Shown: one piece after another, positions 48,755 through 57,600 of the stretch
Numbering within the stretch: the first letter of the stretch is position 1
Layout of the letters: each line of letters begins with the position of its first letter
From: Paracoccaceae bacterium
Lineage (GTDB): Bacteria; Pseudomonadota; Alphaproteobacteria; Rhodobacterales; Rhodobacteraceae
NCBI GenBank assembly: GCA_030148225.1
Contig: JASBTX010000004.1
Span: 62,001 to 126,000 of the forward strand
DNA length: 64,000 nucleotides
Direction: 5' to 3'
Made by a program: the position numbers and the translations under genes
The notes under the pieces: generated by a model
Told to the model about the DNA's origin: nothing
Database searches by the model: none
Seen by the model: the letters and a program-made list of their open reading frames with translations, nothing else

Positions 48755-49512
48755 TGGCGGGGGTTCTGATCACGGCCGGGGCCTCGGGGATCGGACTGGC
48801 CATGGGCCACGCCTTTGCCGCGGCGGGCTATCGGGTCTGGGTCACGGATATTGATGATGCGGCGCTCGCGCAGGCGCCGGCAGACTGGCAGAAAACCCGC
48901 GCCGATGTCACGGACGAGGATGCGATCGCCGGGCTTTTTGCCGAAATCGCCACGGAATGGGGCGGGGTGGATGCGGTTTGTGCCAATGCCGGTATCGCCG
49001 GGCCAACGGCGGCGGTCGAGGATGTGGCTCTGGCGGATTGGCGGCGCTGTGTCAGTGTCAATCTGGAAGGGGCATTCCTGACGGCCAAGCATGCCGCACC
49101 GGGCATGAAGGCCGCCGGTGCGGGATCGATCATTCTGACATCCTCGACCGCGGGGATCTATGGCTATCCCAACCGCGCACCCTATGCGGCGGCGAAATGG
49201 GCGATTATCGGGTTGATGAAAACACTGGCGATGGAACTGGGACCGCACGGGCTGCGCGCCAATGCGATCTGTCCCGGTGCTGTCGAAGGCGCACGCATGG
49301 AAGGCGTTCTGGCGCGCGAAGCCGAAGTCAAGGGCATGACGCGCGATCAGGTCTATCAGGGCTATGCTGCCGGTACCTCGATGCGCCGGTTTGTCGAGGC
49401 TGCTGATATTGCGAATATGGCGGTGTTTCTGGCGTCCGACGCGGCCCGTATGGTTTCGGGCCAGGTGATCGCGGTGGATGGCCATACCGAGAATCCCGAC
49501 CCGAAGGTCTAG
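48754..49512 (+). CDS. SDR family oxidoreductase of the carnitine operon
   Basis: A 252-residue short-chain dehydrogenase: TAGASGIG at residues 7-14, NAG near 79-81, catalytic Ser (ILTSSTAG), Tyr and Lys (YAAAKWA), and an end of VDGHTENPDPKV. It resembles 3-hydroxybutyrate-type enzymes, so it could handle the acetoacetate released by BKACE, though this is inference. It starts at the base where lcdH stops. Confidence 0.85.
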   Translation: MAGVLITAGASGIGLAMGHAFAAAGYRVWVTDIDDAALAQAPADWQKTRADVTDEDAIAGLFAEIATEWGGVDAVCANAGIAGPTAAVEDVALADWRRCVSVNLEGAFLTAKHAAPGMKAAGAGSIILTSSTAGIYGYPNRAPYAAAKWAIIGLMKTLAMELGPHGLRANAICPGAVEGARMEGVLAREAEVKGMTRDQVYQGYAAGTSMRRFVEAADIANMAVFLASDAARMVSGQVIAVDGHTENPDPKV

Positions 49513-49523
49513 GCGGGGCTGTG

Positions 49524-49585
49524 GACAAGGGGGCTTTGCCCCCCGCGCACCGGCCTTTGGCCGATGCTCCCCCCAAGGTGTATGC
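49524..49585 (+). repeat. Double hairpin intergenic repeat
   Basis: GGGGGC-TTT-GCCCCC (49529-49543) followed by CGGCC-TTT-GGCCG (49551-49563) and CTCCCCCCAAGG. The pattern resembles a small extragenic repeat that is frequent in Rhodobacterales genomes. It follows the carnitine operon and may end its transcription. Confidence 0.5.
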
Positions 49586-49604
49586 GGAACAATGAGAGGC
49601 GGGA

Positions 49605-50468
49605 TCAGGTCTGTCTGATCCGGGTGCGCAGCCGCAGGAGAAGTTGTCTGAGATCGCGGCTGGTGGTCGTGGCCTCGCGGATCAGGCCGTCGAAATGTTC
49701 GGTAAAGGCCTGAATACGTTCGGTATCGCGGAAGGCGACGTAATTCTGGCCCAGATACAGCACGGCCAGCAGCGGGCCGAAAATGGTGATTGGCGCGGAG
49801 TAGAGCCGGCGGGCATCAAAGAGATAGATGCGCAGCGAGGGATAAAGCTGTTCGTGCAGGTTCAGGAGGTAGTCGATCTGATCCGATCGGATCGCGCGGG
49901 GCAGGCCGGAATAGTAGCCCTCGGCGCAGGCGAAGCTTTCAATCTCGTGGGCGGGCAGGGCGATTTCGTAATCCGAACGCGCACCGCGCATCCAGGTCAG
50001 CCGGTCCTCGGAGGCACCGATCGCCTGTTCGGTGGTGCGGCCCAGATGGGGTGCGTATTCCCAGCGCAGCATGTCGCGCGTTTTCAGCATGTCCGGGAGG
50101 CCCGCCGGAACGTGGCGGATCTTGTAGCCGCGCGCTTCTTTGTGCCAGGTGAAGATTTGTTCATCGACCAGCGCCCGCGGTGCGCGGGTCAGTGCGAGGC
50201 TTTTGGCGAGGATATCGGCCGCGGGTTCGGGATGTTCGCTGAGACCCAGCAGCCAGTCGGCGGAAATGCCAAGCGTGGCGGCGCATTCGCCGATGATCTG
50301 GGCATTGGGCAGGCGGGCATCCTGGGCCGAGAGGAGCTGCGAAATGGTCGAGCGGTCGGCGCCGACGGATCGGGCAAGGGCGGATTGCGACAGGCCCTGG
50401 TCGGCCATGGCGCGGGCAAGGCGGCGGCGGAACCGCTGGGCGCGGTCGCGTTTGTCTGTTTTTTTCAT
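49605..50468 (-). CDS. XRE family transcriptional regulator with ligand domain
   Basis: A 287-residue regulator: helix-turn-helix near residues 15-70 (MADQGLSQSALARSVGADRSTISQLL) and a long C-terminal domain of about 210 residues with no recognised motif. It is divergent from the fatty acid desaturase gene and is likely its regulator. A CRP-like dyad overlaps its ribosome-site region. Confidence 0.85.
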   Translation of the reverse strand: MKKTDKRDRAQRFRRRLARAMADQGLSQSALARSVGADRSTISQLLSAQDARLPNAQIIGECAATLGISADWLLGLSEHPEPAADILAKSLALTRAPRALVDEQIFTWHKEARGYKIRHVPAGLPDMLKTRDMLRWEYAPHLGRTTEQAIGASEDRLTWMRGARSDYEIALPAHEIESFACAEGYYSGLPRAIRSDQIDYLLNLHEQLYPSLRIYLFDARRLYSAPITIFGPLLAVLYLGQNYVAFRDTERIQAFTEHFDGLIREATTTSRDLRQLLLRLRTRIRQT

Positions 50469-50472
50469 CGTA

Positions 50473-50488
50473 TGTGATTTATATCACG
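50473..50488. promoter_or_regulatory. CRP-like dyad between XRE and desaturase genes
   Basis: TGTGA-N6-TCACG, one base off the TGTGA-N6-TCACA consensus, lies 5-20 bases upstream of the XRE start and 67-82 bases upstream of the desaturase ATG. It may be a CRP/FNR-family site or the XRE protein's own operator. Confidence 0.4.
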
Positions 50489-50554
50489 GACTGAGCAATT
50501 TGTTCACTATTTTCGAAATATCGCGTCACCTGATTTGGGTCTAGTGACGATGAT

Positions 50555-51499
50555 ATGAAGACCACCCCCGTCAGTGATGATCCGAAGCGTGACGTCATGC
50601 TGCCCGAATGGCGGACGCTGTTCCTGATTTTTGCGGTCTATGCGGTCTGGGCATTGGTGACGACATTACTGGCGAAAATCAGCCTGATCGTGGCGGTGCC
50701 CGCGCTGGCGCTGGTGCTGGCGATGCATTCATCGCTGCAGCATGAGGCGTTGCACGGCCATCCGTTCCGGTCGGCATGGCTGAACGGGTTGCTGGTGTTG
50801 CCGGCGCTGGGATGGCTGATCCCCTATCTGCGGTTTCGGGATACGCATCTGGCCCATCACCGCGACGAAATCCTTACCGATCCCTATGACGATCCCGAGA
50901 CCAATTTCTTTGATCCGGCGATATGGGAGAGGCTGCCACGCCTGCTGCAGGTCGTGCTGACCTTCAACAACACGCTTTTTGGCCGCATGCTGATCGGGCC
51001 GCTGATCGCGCAAATCATATTCATGATGTGCGATGCCCGCCACATTCTGCAGGGGCAGTGGCGGGTGCTCTGGGGCTGGCTTTTGCATATTCCGGCGATG
51101 GCGCCGGTGCTGTGGTGGCTGATCAATGTCGGCGAGATGCCGATTTGGGCCTATGCGGCGGGGGCCTATGGGGCGATGTCGCTGTTGAAGATCCGGACCT
51201 ATCTGGAGCATCGGGCCCATGACGCCGCGCGCTGCCGCACCGTGGTGATCGAGGATCGCGGCTGGCTGTCATTTCTGTTTCTGAACAACAATCTGCACGT
51301 GGTTCACCATATGCATCCGGGTGTGCCGTGGTACCGCCTGTGGGCGCTTTATCAGGCAAATCGTGACCGGTATCTGGGGCGCAATGGCGGCTATCGTTTC
51401 GCGAGCTACCGCGACGTGTTCCGGCGGCATTTCTTTCACGTCAAGGATCCGGTTGCGCATCCGCTCTGGCCCGGCGGGGCCTCGACAAAGGACGTCTAG
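50555..51499 (+). CDS. Fatty acid desaturase
   Basis: A 314-residue membrane di-iron enzyme with about four helices and the three histidine boxes HEALHGH, HLAHH and HVVHHMHP, ordered as in acyl-lipid desaturases. It adds double bonds to acyl chains or hydroxylates related lipids. Transcribed away from the XRE regulator; the next gene begins 20 bases later. Confidence 0.9.
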   Translation: MKTTPVSDDPKRDVMLPEWRTLFLIFAVYAVWALVTTLLAKISLIVAVPALALVLAMHSSLQHEALHGHPFRSAWLNGLLVLPALGWLIPYLRFRDTHLAHHRDEILTDPYDDPETNFFDPAIWERLPRLLQVVLTFNNTLFGRMLIGPLIAQIIFMMCDARHILQGQWRVLWGWLLHIPAMAPVLWWLINVGEMPIWAYAAGAYGAMSLLKIRTYLEHRAHDAARCRTVVIEDRGWLSFLFLNNNLHVVHHMHPGVPWYRLWALYQANRDRYLGRNGGYRFASYRDVFRRHFFHVKDPVAHPLWPGGASTKDV

Positions 51500-51519
51500 T
51501 CCGGGACAAGGGTGGGGTC

Positions 51520-52425
51520 ATGTTGTGGATCCCCGTCACCATATTTGCCGCCTTTTCGCAGAACCTGCGTTTCATGCTGCAGAAGCATCTGAAATCGACG
51601 GGTCTGACCACGACCGGCGCGACCTTTGCGCGGTTTCTTTACTCCGCACCGGTGATTGCCGTAATTCTGCTGATCTACATGCGGGTGCGCGGTGTGGCCC
51701 TGCCAGAGATATCGGACGAATTCTGGCGATTTGCCATCGCGGGGGGGATTGCGCAAATACTGGCGACGATGCTGGTGGTGGCGCTGTTTTCCGAGCGTAA
51801 TTTTACCGTCGGCATCGCGCTGAAGAAGACCGAGGTCATGCTGACGGCGCTGCTGGGTTTCGTGGTGCTGGGGGAGGGGCCGAGCGCATTGGGGCTGGCT
51901 GCAATCGGTGTCGGTTTTCTGGGGGTTCTGCTGTTGTCGGACCCGCCAAAGACGGGGGGCACGGTGACCCTGACAGGTCGGATATTCAACAAGGCCTCGG
52001 TCTATGGTCTGGGTTCGGGTCTGTTGTTCGGGGTGTCGGCCATCGGCTATCGGGGGGCCACGCTCTCGGTGGTGGCGGATGACGTCTTTCTGCGCGCCGG
52101 GCTGACATTGTCACTGGTGACGCTCTTTCAGACAATCTTGATGAGCCTCTGGCTCCTCATGGTGAACCGGGCCGAGATCGGGCGCGTTCTGGCCAGCTGG
52201 CGGGTGTCGGGCCTCGTGGGGCTGACATCGATGATGGGCTCATTTGGCTGGTTCGTGGCCTTCGCCCTGCAAAGCGCGGCCTATGTCAAGGCGCTGGGCC
52301 AGATCGAACTGGTTTTCACCTTCCTGACCTCGTATTTCATCTTTCGCGAGAAAAGCACATGGCGCGAGGTGCTGGGCACATTGATCATCGTGGCCAGCAT
52401 ATTGTTGCTGATCCTGGCGATATAG
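51520..52425 (+). CDS. DMT family transporter (EamA-like)
   Basis: A 301-residue protein with about ten membrane helices in two repeats; KKTEVMLTALLGFVVLGEGPS and KALGQIELVFTFLTSYFIFREKSTW mark the ends of the two halves. Substrate unknown. It is convergent with the NUDIX gene, ten bases away. Confidence 0.85.
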   Translation: MLWIPVTIFAAFSQNLRFMLQKHLKSTGLTTTGATFARFLYSAPVIAVILLIYMRVRGVALPEISDEFWRFAIAGGIAQILATMLVVALFSERNFTVGIALKKTEVMLTALLGFVVLGEGPSALGLAAIGVGFLGVLLLSDPPKTGGTVTLTGRIFNKASVYGLGSGLLFGVSAIGYRGATLSVVADDVFLRAGLTLSLVTLFQTILMSLWLLMVNRAEIGRVLASWRVSGLVGLTSMMGSFGWFVAFALQSAAYVKALGQIELVFTFLTSYFIFREKSTWREVLGTLIIVASILLLILAI

Positions 52426-52435
52426 GTTGGGTCGG

Positions 52436-53116
52436 CTACAGGCGCAGGAATTCGGACGCGGTGACGCCGTGATAGAAGAACGGAACGCTTTGTGGGCGGT
52501 TGCCGTTTGCGATCAGGCCACGGATCTCGGCCAGGACGACTTCGGTGATGAAGGGAAGGTCGAGTTTCCGGATTTCGGGCATCGCCACCCATTGCAGATG
52601 CGAAAGTTCATCCGAGGCGGCGCTGAAATCATCCGGATCGCCCAGAATATGATCGGCGCTGACCATGAAAAAACGCGCATCGAAACGCCGGGGCCGGCCC
52701 GGGGGCGTGATGGCGCGAAAGACAAAGGTAAAACCCGTAGCCGAGGGGCGGGTGCCGGTGGCTGAAAAACCATTCCAGTCGGGGAGTGCCATGTTCAGGG
52801 CCGGATCATCGGATGCGTGAGGTCTGGCAAAACGCAGGCCGGTCTCTTCCCAGGCTTCGCGGATGGCGGCGGTGACCAGAGCGGGGGCGCGGCTGAAATC
52901 GGCCTCTTTCCTGAGGCGGGCCAGGCACTCGGGATCAAGATCACCGGTCAGATCAAGCGCGCCGTCGGCGTCATCCACGGCACCGCCCGGAAAGACGAAT
53001 TTCGATGGCATGAAGGCGGCTGATTTGCCGCGCTGACCCATCAGGATATGCGGGACATCCCCGATGTCGCGCAGGATGATGACGGTCGCGGCGTCGCGGA
53101 CGGGTATATCATTCAT
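52436..53116 (-). CDS. NUDIX hydrolase
   Basis: A 226-residue NUDIX protein from ATG 53116. KFVFPGGAVDDADG and REAWEETGLRF make up an extended Nudix box with an insertion between the Gly and the REAxEE segment, typical of larger NUDT7/8/19-like forms. It hydrolyses a nucleoside-diphosphate-linked compound such as CoA or a sugar nucleotide. Confidence 0.88.
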   Translation of the reverse strand: MNDIPVRDAATVIILRDIGDVPHILMGQRGKSAAFMPSKFVFPGGAVDDADGALDLTGDLDPECLARLRKEADFSRAPALVTAAIREAWEETGLRFARPHASDDPALNMALPDWNGFSATGTRPSATGFTFVFRAITPPGRPRRFDARFFMVSADHILGDPDDFSAASDELSHLQWVAMPEIRKLDLPFITEVVLAEIRGLIANGNRPQSVPFFYHGVTASEFLRL

Positions 53117-53165
53117 GCCCGAAGACTGGCGCAGGCGGGCAGGCGACGCAATGGCGAATACAGTG

Positions 53166-53588
53166 TCAGTTTTCCCAATCCGGGGCGTCGTCCGGGCCAA
53201 ATCCGTGCATTTCCTTGGCCCATTGGATGGCGACGATCATGCCCTTGAGCCGGGGCAGGAGGTAGAGCGACAACACGACAGCACCAGTGCCGAAAACCAG
53301 CGCCAAAGTCAGCGGGTCAGGCCGGAAACGGACAAAGGACCACAAGAGCAGCGGCGCCATGATATGCCCGACGATCAGGATGGTCAGATAGGCCGGGCCG
53401 TCATCTGCACGATGATGATGCAACTCTTGTCCGCAGACGGCGCAGTGATCGCGCACCTTGAGATAGCCGTTCATCATCGGGCCGGCCCCGCAGCGCGGAC
53501 ATTTGCGCCGCCACCCCCTGAGCACGGATCGCCGCATCGGGCGTTCATCTTCATGAATATGCGTGTGTGCCTGTGCCTGCGTCGACAT
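53166..53588 (-). CDS. DUF983 family membrane protein
   Basis: A 140-residue protein. CPRCGAGP and CAVCGQELHHHRADDGPAY form the zinc-ribbon-like start of DUF983, followed by two membrane helices (about residues 68-88 and 95-115). Function is not established; DUF983 genes are often near cytochrome oxidase assembly. A hairpin (ATCCCCTG/CAGGGGAT, 53597-53624) lies just upstream of the ATG on the transcribed side. Confidence 0.87.
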   Translation of the reverse strand: MSTQAQAHTHIHEDERPMRRSVLRGWRRKCPRCGAGPMMNGYLKVRDHCAVCGQELHHHRADDGPAYLTILIVGHIMAPLLLWSFVRFRPDPLTLALVFGTGAVVLSLYLLPRLKGMIVAIQWAKEMHGFGPDDAPDWEN

Positions 53589-53702
53589 TGGCCGTGATCC
53601 CCTGAATCTGATCTTGCAGGGGATAGGTGATCAACGCGTCACACACACCATGACATTCTGCCTTGCGTCGGCGTGTCGCAATCGGATGAATTTTTTTGCG
53701 AC

Positions 53703-53735
53703 GGAAATTCCGGGACTGCCCGTAACAGTCTTTGA
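53703..53735 (+). promoter_or_regulatory. Possible ECF-type promoter of EF-hand gene
   Basis: GGAAAT at 53703-53708 and AGTCTT about 18 bases later resemble the GGAAC...GTC pattern of ECF promoters. They lie about 60 bases upstream of the EF-hand ATG, whose neighbour is an ECF sigma gene. A weak visual match only. Confidence 0.25.
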
Positions 53736-53796
53736 ACACCCGGAGAGAGCAACGGTGTTCACCTCGTAAACTGAACTGTACCCAAGGAGAACAATC

Positions 53797-54309
53797 ATGA
53801 CCGGATATTCCAAACTTACCGCCGCTGCCATCAGCGCCCTTCTGATCGGTGGTATCGCCGTTTCAGCAATGTCCAGCGCAGAAGCGCGCGGCTTTGGCGA
53901 ACGGCGCGGACCTGGCCCGCAGAATATCAGCTTTGAAGATCTGGACGTTGATGGCGATGGCCTGATCACCACCGCCGATGTCGAGGCGCGCAAGGCCGCC
54001 CGCTTTGCCGAGATCGATGCCGATGGTGACGGCCAACTGACTGCCGAGGAACTGGCCGCGCATGCCGAGGCACGGATGGCCGAACGCGCCGCCGAGTTTG
54101 CGGACAAGTCAGCCAAACGCACCGAGCGGATGATCGAGCGCAATGACGAGAACGGCGATGGCACGATCAGCCTTGCAGAACTGGGCGGCGACCGCGCCGA
54201 CCGCATGTTCGACCGCCTTGACGAAGACGGTGACGGCGCCATTTCCGCAGAAGAGTTCGACGCGATGAAAAAGCGCTTCAAGGGTCATCGCGGCCCGCGC
54301 GGCGAATAA
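53797..54309 (+). CDS. Exported EF-hand calcium-binding protein
   Basis: A 170-residue protein with a signal peptide (about residues 1-30, ending SSAEA) and four calcium loops: DVDGDGLITTAD, DADGDGQLTAEE, DENGDGTISLAE and DEDGDGAISAEE. A charged helix joins the two pairs. It is a periplasmic calmodulin-like protein. The following ECF sigma, membrane and sensor genes suggest a calcium- or metal-responsive unit. AAGGAG precedes the ATG. Confidence 0.92.
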   Translation: MTGYSKLTAAAISALLIGGIAVSAMSSAEARGFGERRGPGPQNISFEDLDVDGDGLITTADVEARKAARFAEIDADGDGQLTAEELAAHAEARMAERAAEFADKSAKRTERMIERNDENGDGTISLAELGGDRADRMFDRLDEDGDGAISAEEFDAMKKRFKGHRGPRGE

Positions 54310-54383
54310 GTCAACCCGGCCCCCTGCCACCGGTGGCGGGGGGCTGATTGCTCTGCCTGTTTAATTGAGCTACGCCGATCAGG

Positions 54384-54974
54384 ATGACCATGCCACTCGA
54401 CGCCCTGAATGACGTATCAGACGATGCTTTGTTGGTGATGTATGGCAATGGCGATGCGGGCGCGGCGCGTGAACTGACCAAAAGATTGACGCCGCGCATC
54501 CTGTCCTGGGCCTATCGGTTGCTGGGGGATCGGGCCGAGGCCGAAGACGTGGCGCAGGAAGCGATGCTGAAGCTCTGGAAACAGGCGCCCGACTGGCGTC
54601 AGGGTGAGGCCAAAGTAACGACATGGCTTTTTCAAGTGGTGCGCAATCTGGCGACAGACCGTCTGCGCCGCCGCAGGGGCACGCCGCTGGACGCCATTGC
54701 GGAACCCGTCGATGACACGCCCGGTGCTGCGGAACGGCTGCAGGAAGCCGATCGCGCGGCGGCGCTGCAACGGGCATTAAACGGCCTGCCCGACCGACAG
54801 CGACAGGCCGTGGTGTTGCGCCATATCGAGGGGCTGGGCAATCCCGAGATTGCCAAAATCATGGAGATCGGGGTTGAGGCGGTCGAGAGTCTGACATCGC
54901 GCGGCAAACGGGCGCTGAAGGCGGTTTTGATCGGACGCAAGGATGAATTGGGGTATGAAGATGAACATGGATGA
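54384..54974 (+). CDS. ECF-type RNA polymerase sigma factor
   Basis: A 196-residue sigma-70-family protein with region 2 (LLGDRAEAEDVAQEAMLKLW) and region 4 (LPDRQRQAVVLRHIEGLGNPEIAKIM). ATG 54384 or 54390, the latter behind AGGATG, may be used. It overlaps the next gene, a likely membrane-bound partner. Confidence 0.9.
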   Translation: MTMPLDALNDVSDDALLVMYGNGDAGAARELTKRLTPRILSWAYRLLGDRAEAEDVAQEAMLKLWKQAPDWRQGEAKVTTWLFQVVRNLATDRLRRRRGTPLDAIAEPVDDTPGAAERLQEADRAAALQRALNGLPDRQRQAVVLRHIEGLGNPEIAKIMEIGVEAVESLTSRGKRALKAVLIGRKDELGYEDEHG

Positions 54975-55347
54975 CGATGACAAGGAACTGGATCTGTTCT
55001 TTGCCGCCGCGAAAGAGGACGCACCCCTGCCGTCGGCGGAATTGCTGAAACGGATCGAAGCCGATGCCGAAGCACTGATGGAGCCGCCTGCCCAGCCTGT
55101 GAAAGACGATGCTGCGGACAGGGCGCGGCCCGGTGCGGTGATCCGCGACATAGTGGCCGCGCTGGGCGGCTGGCCGGCCGCTGCCGGTCTTGCCAGCGCC
55201 GCGCTGGCCGGTGTCTGGATCGGCATCAACCCCCCCGACAGTTTCAATGATTTCACCACCACCTATCTGACGGGTTCGGTCGATTACACCGAAACGCTGG
55301 ATTACGGCTTTGGCTTCGAGGCCGCCTTGCTGGAGGATGACGCATGA
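54955..55347 (+). CDS. Membrane protein, probable anti-sigma partner
   Basis: About 130 residues, from one of several clustered ATGs; ATG 54955 is a reasonable choice. The N-terminal half is acidic and soluble (DDDDKELDLFFAAAKEDAPLPS), then one membrane helix (WPAAAGLASAALAGVWIGI) and a short periplasmic tail. Position and topology fit an anti-sigma factor, but the usual zinc motif is absent. It overlaps the sigma gene and, by ATGA, the next gene. Confidence 0.7.
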   Translation: MKMNMDDDDKELDLFFAAAKEDAPLPSAELLKRIEADAEALMEPPAQPVKDDAADRARPGAVIRDIVAALGGWPAAAGLASAALAGVWIGINPPDSFNDFTTTYLTGSVDYTETLDYGFGFEAALLEDDA

Positions 55348-55826
55348 GCAGTACCGAGGGGAACGGAACCCGGCTCTGGGTGAAGGTCACGCTTTTTGTC
55401 TCGCTTGCCGTCAACCTTGCCATTCTGGGTATCGTGACGGGCTTTGTGCTGAAGGGCGGGCCGGACGGGCGCGATCACCGGCAGTCAGATCTGCGCGGGT
55501 CCCTGTTTGTGCAGGGGCTTGAGCACGAGGCGCGGCGCGATCTGGGCCGGGCGCTGCGCGAAGAGGGGATCGGCCGCCGTGAACAGCGCGAAAACATGCG
55601 CCGCAACGCCGAAGCCGTGATCAGTGCGCTGAGAACGGTGCCCTTTGACATCGACGCGTTCGTGGCCGGGGTCGAAGACCGGCACCAGATATCCGACGCG
55701 CAGAGAATCAGGGCGCAGGAGGTATTTATCTCTCACGTCGAAGCGATGAGCGATGCCGAGCGCGCTGCATTTGCAGACCGGCTGGAGGCGATCCTGAAAG
55801 AGCCGCGCAAGGATCGGCGACCCTGA
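55344..55826 (+). CDS. Periplasmic heavy-metal sensor-like protein (Spy/CnrX-type)
   Basis: A 160-residue protein with an N-terminal membrane anchor (VTLFVSLAVNLAILGIVTGFVL) and an all-helical periplasmic domain rich in Arg/Glu, similar to the Spy/CnrX group that senses metals or misfolding. Together with the sigma factor and its partner this looks like a CnrYXH-style envelope-signal unit. The gene order and overlaps support one operon. Confidence 0.8.
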   Translation: MSSTEGNGTRLWVKVTLFVSLAVNLAILGIVTGFVLKGGPDGRDHRQSDLRGSLFVQGLEHEARRDLGRALREEGIGRREQRENMRRNAEAVISALRTVPFDIDAFVAGVEDRHQISDAQRIRAQEVFISHVEAMSDAERAAFADRLEAILKEPRKDRRP

Positions 55827-55856
55827 TCAGGGGAATGACAAGCCACAAAACCCGTT

Positions 55857-57233
55857 TCAGGCGGCGTTCTGGCCCACGGTGACAAGGTTCCGCCCGTCCG
55901 CCTTGGAGGCATATAGCGCCCGATCCGCCACCGCGAGCAACTCGGCAATGGAATGAGACTCGGCCGTTCCCATGGCCAGCCCGATACTGATCGTCTGCAT
56001 GACGCTCGCCCCCGAAGAAAGCCGGATGGCACGGTCTTGTATCTGTGTGCGCAGCCGTTCAGCGGTGGCAACTGCATCCTCAAGCCGGGTTTCGGGCAGC
56101 GTGATGACGAATTCCTCACCACCATGGCGCGAGATCATGTCGATGGCCCTGAGGTTGCGTTTCAGACGTCGCGAGATTTCCACCAGTACTTCGTCCCCGG
56201 CCTGATGGCCCAGACGGTCATTGACCGATTTGAACCGGTCCAGATCGACCAGCATCACACAGAACATGCCGCGGTTTTCGCGCGTCCGTTCAAAGAGCCG
56301 TGCCATGTGATGCTCGGCATAGCGGCGATTATAGAGCCCGGTCAGCGGATCGGTGGCCGCCAGTTCCAGCCCCGCCGTCACCGATGCGCGCAGGCGGTCG
56401 AGATCGCGCTTGCGCCGCAACTGGCGCTCGATACGCAGTGCCAGTTCTTCCGGGGTGGCAGGGATTTCAACCGCGTCATCCGCCCCCAGATCCAGCGCCA
56501 TGGTCAAGGCATCGGTATCGCCCTGCCTGACCAGCTGGGTGATGGCCGCATTGCGCGTATTGGCCCGGCTGCGCAGATCGCTCAGCGTTACACAGGCGCG
56601 CGCGCTTCCGGCCGCCTCTGGCAGGATAAGGAAGAGATCCGAGTGCGGGCGTTCGGCATGGCGAAAGGACAGGGCCTGAAACCGCGATTCGATCAGAAAC
56701 TCATGCGGCAGATGCGGGCCAAGCCGGGATCTCAGCACCGTTGCAGCGCCATCGTCATCGCCAACGATCGTTATCTGGGCCGGTCGCACAAGCGCTTCGG
56801 GGGCCTCGGCAAAACCCAGCGCCTGATTGGTGCGCGTGCGCAATCGCAGCTCGGCGCGGGTATCGCGGGCACGCAGTAGGTTGCGCATGCGCGCCAGCAG
56901 CACCGCCTCGGCCAGGGGTTTGGTCAACACCTCGGCCGCCCCCGCCATCAGGCCCCGGGTGCGTAATTCGGGGCTGTGGTCAGTCGTGACGAGGATCACG
57001 GGGATATTTGCCGTCCGGGGCCGTTTACCCAGCGCCTGACAGAGCGGTACGCCGTCATCTGATCCCATGTCCGAACTCAGAATGATCAGATCCGGCCTGT
57101 CCCTGTCCGCACGCGCCAGCAATTCGTCACCTCCGGCGGCCTGTATAACGTCATAACAGGCTGCGGCGAGCTTGACCTTCAGAACAATCCTGTTGGTCGA
57201 GACCGGGTCCGCGACCAGAATTCGGCCTGACAT
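55857..57233 (-). CDS. PleD-like diguanylate cyclase with degenerate receivers
   Basis: A 458-residue protein with two receiver-like domains (residues about 1-120 and 150-270) and a C-terminal GGDEF domain. The cyclase has RHGGEEF and the inhibitory RxxD (RAID) five residues earlier, so it should make and sense cyclic di-GMP. In receiver 1 the phosphoacceptor Asp is replaced by Ser (LIILSSDMGSDDG); receiver 2 also lacks it. ATG 57233 is preferred; a GTG three codons earlier is possible. Confidence 0.88.
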   Translation of the reverse strand: MSGRILVADPVSTNRIVLKVKLAAACYDVIQAAGGDELLARADRDRPDLIILSSDMGSDDGVPLCQALGKRPRTANIPVILVTTDHSPELRTRGLMAGAAEVLTKPLAEAVLLARMRNLLRARDTRAELRLRTRTNQALGFAEAPEALVRPAQITIVGDDDGAATVLRSRLGPHLPHEFLIESRFQALSFRHAERPHSDLFLILPEAAGSARACVTLSDLRSRANTRNAAITQLVRQGDTDALTMALDLGADDAVEIPATPEELALRIERQLRRKRDLDRLRASVTAGLELAATDPLTGLYNRRYAEHHMARLFERTRENRGMFCVMLVDLDRFKSVNDRLGHQAGDEVLVEISRRLKRNLRAIDMISRHGGEEFVITLPETRLEDAVATAERLRTQIQDRAIRLSSGASVMQTISIGLAMGTAESHSIAELLAVADRALYASKADGRNLVTVGQNAA

Positions 57234-57317
57234 GTGTTGCACTCTTCCTGACTGGTCACCTACATGTTTGGTAAGCTATTCATCATATTGATTAACGAAG
57301 GCTTACCAGAGGCGGGG

Positions 57318-57596
57318 ATGACGGAAGACAAGGCGGAAACCATTGCCCTGATGGCGCTGGCATGGATTATTGCCGATGATGAATTGTTGCCTGTCTTTCA
57401 GGGTGCGACCGGGGCAATGGCGGATGATTTTCGCGCCCGCGCCAGCGAAGCGGAATTCCAGGTCTCGACGCTTGATTTCCTGATGATGCAGGATAGCTGG
57501 GTCATCGCCTTTTGCGATGCAAAGGGCCTGAGCTATGACAGTTTGATGGAAGCGCGCCAGTCGTTGCCCGGCGGTGCGGAAATGCACTGGACCTGA
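57318..57596 (+). CDS. DUF3572 family protein
   Basis: A 92-residue protein of a small, alphaproteobacterial family. ETIALMALAWIIADDELLPVFQ is typical, followed by STLDFLMMQDSWVIAFCDA. GAGGCGGGG precedes the ATG. Function unknown; members often lie beside response-regulator and pleD genes, as here. Confidence 0.85.
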   Translation: MTEDKAETIALMALAWIIADDELLPVFQGATGAMADDFRARASEAEFQVSTLDFLMMQDSWVIAFCDAKGLSYDSLMEARQSLPGGAEMHWT

Positions 57597-57600
57597 GGTT

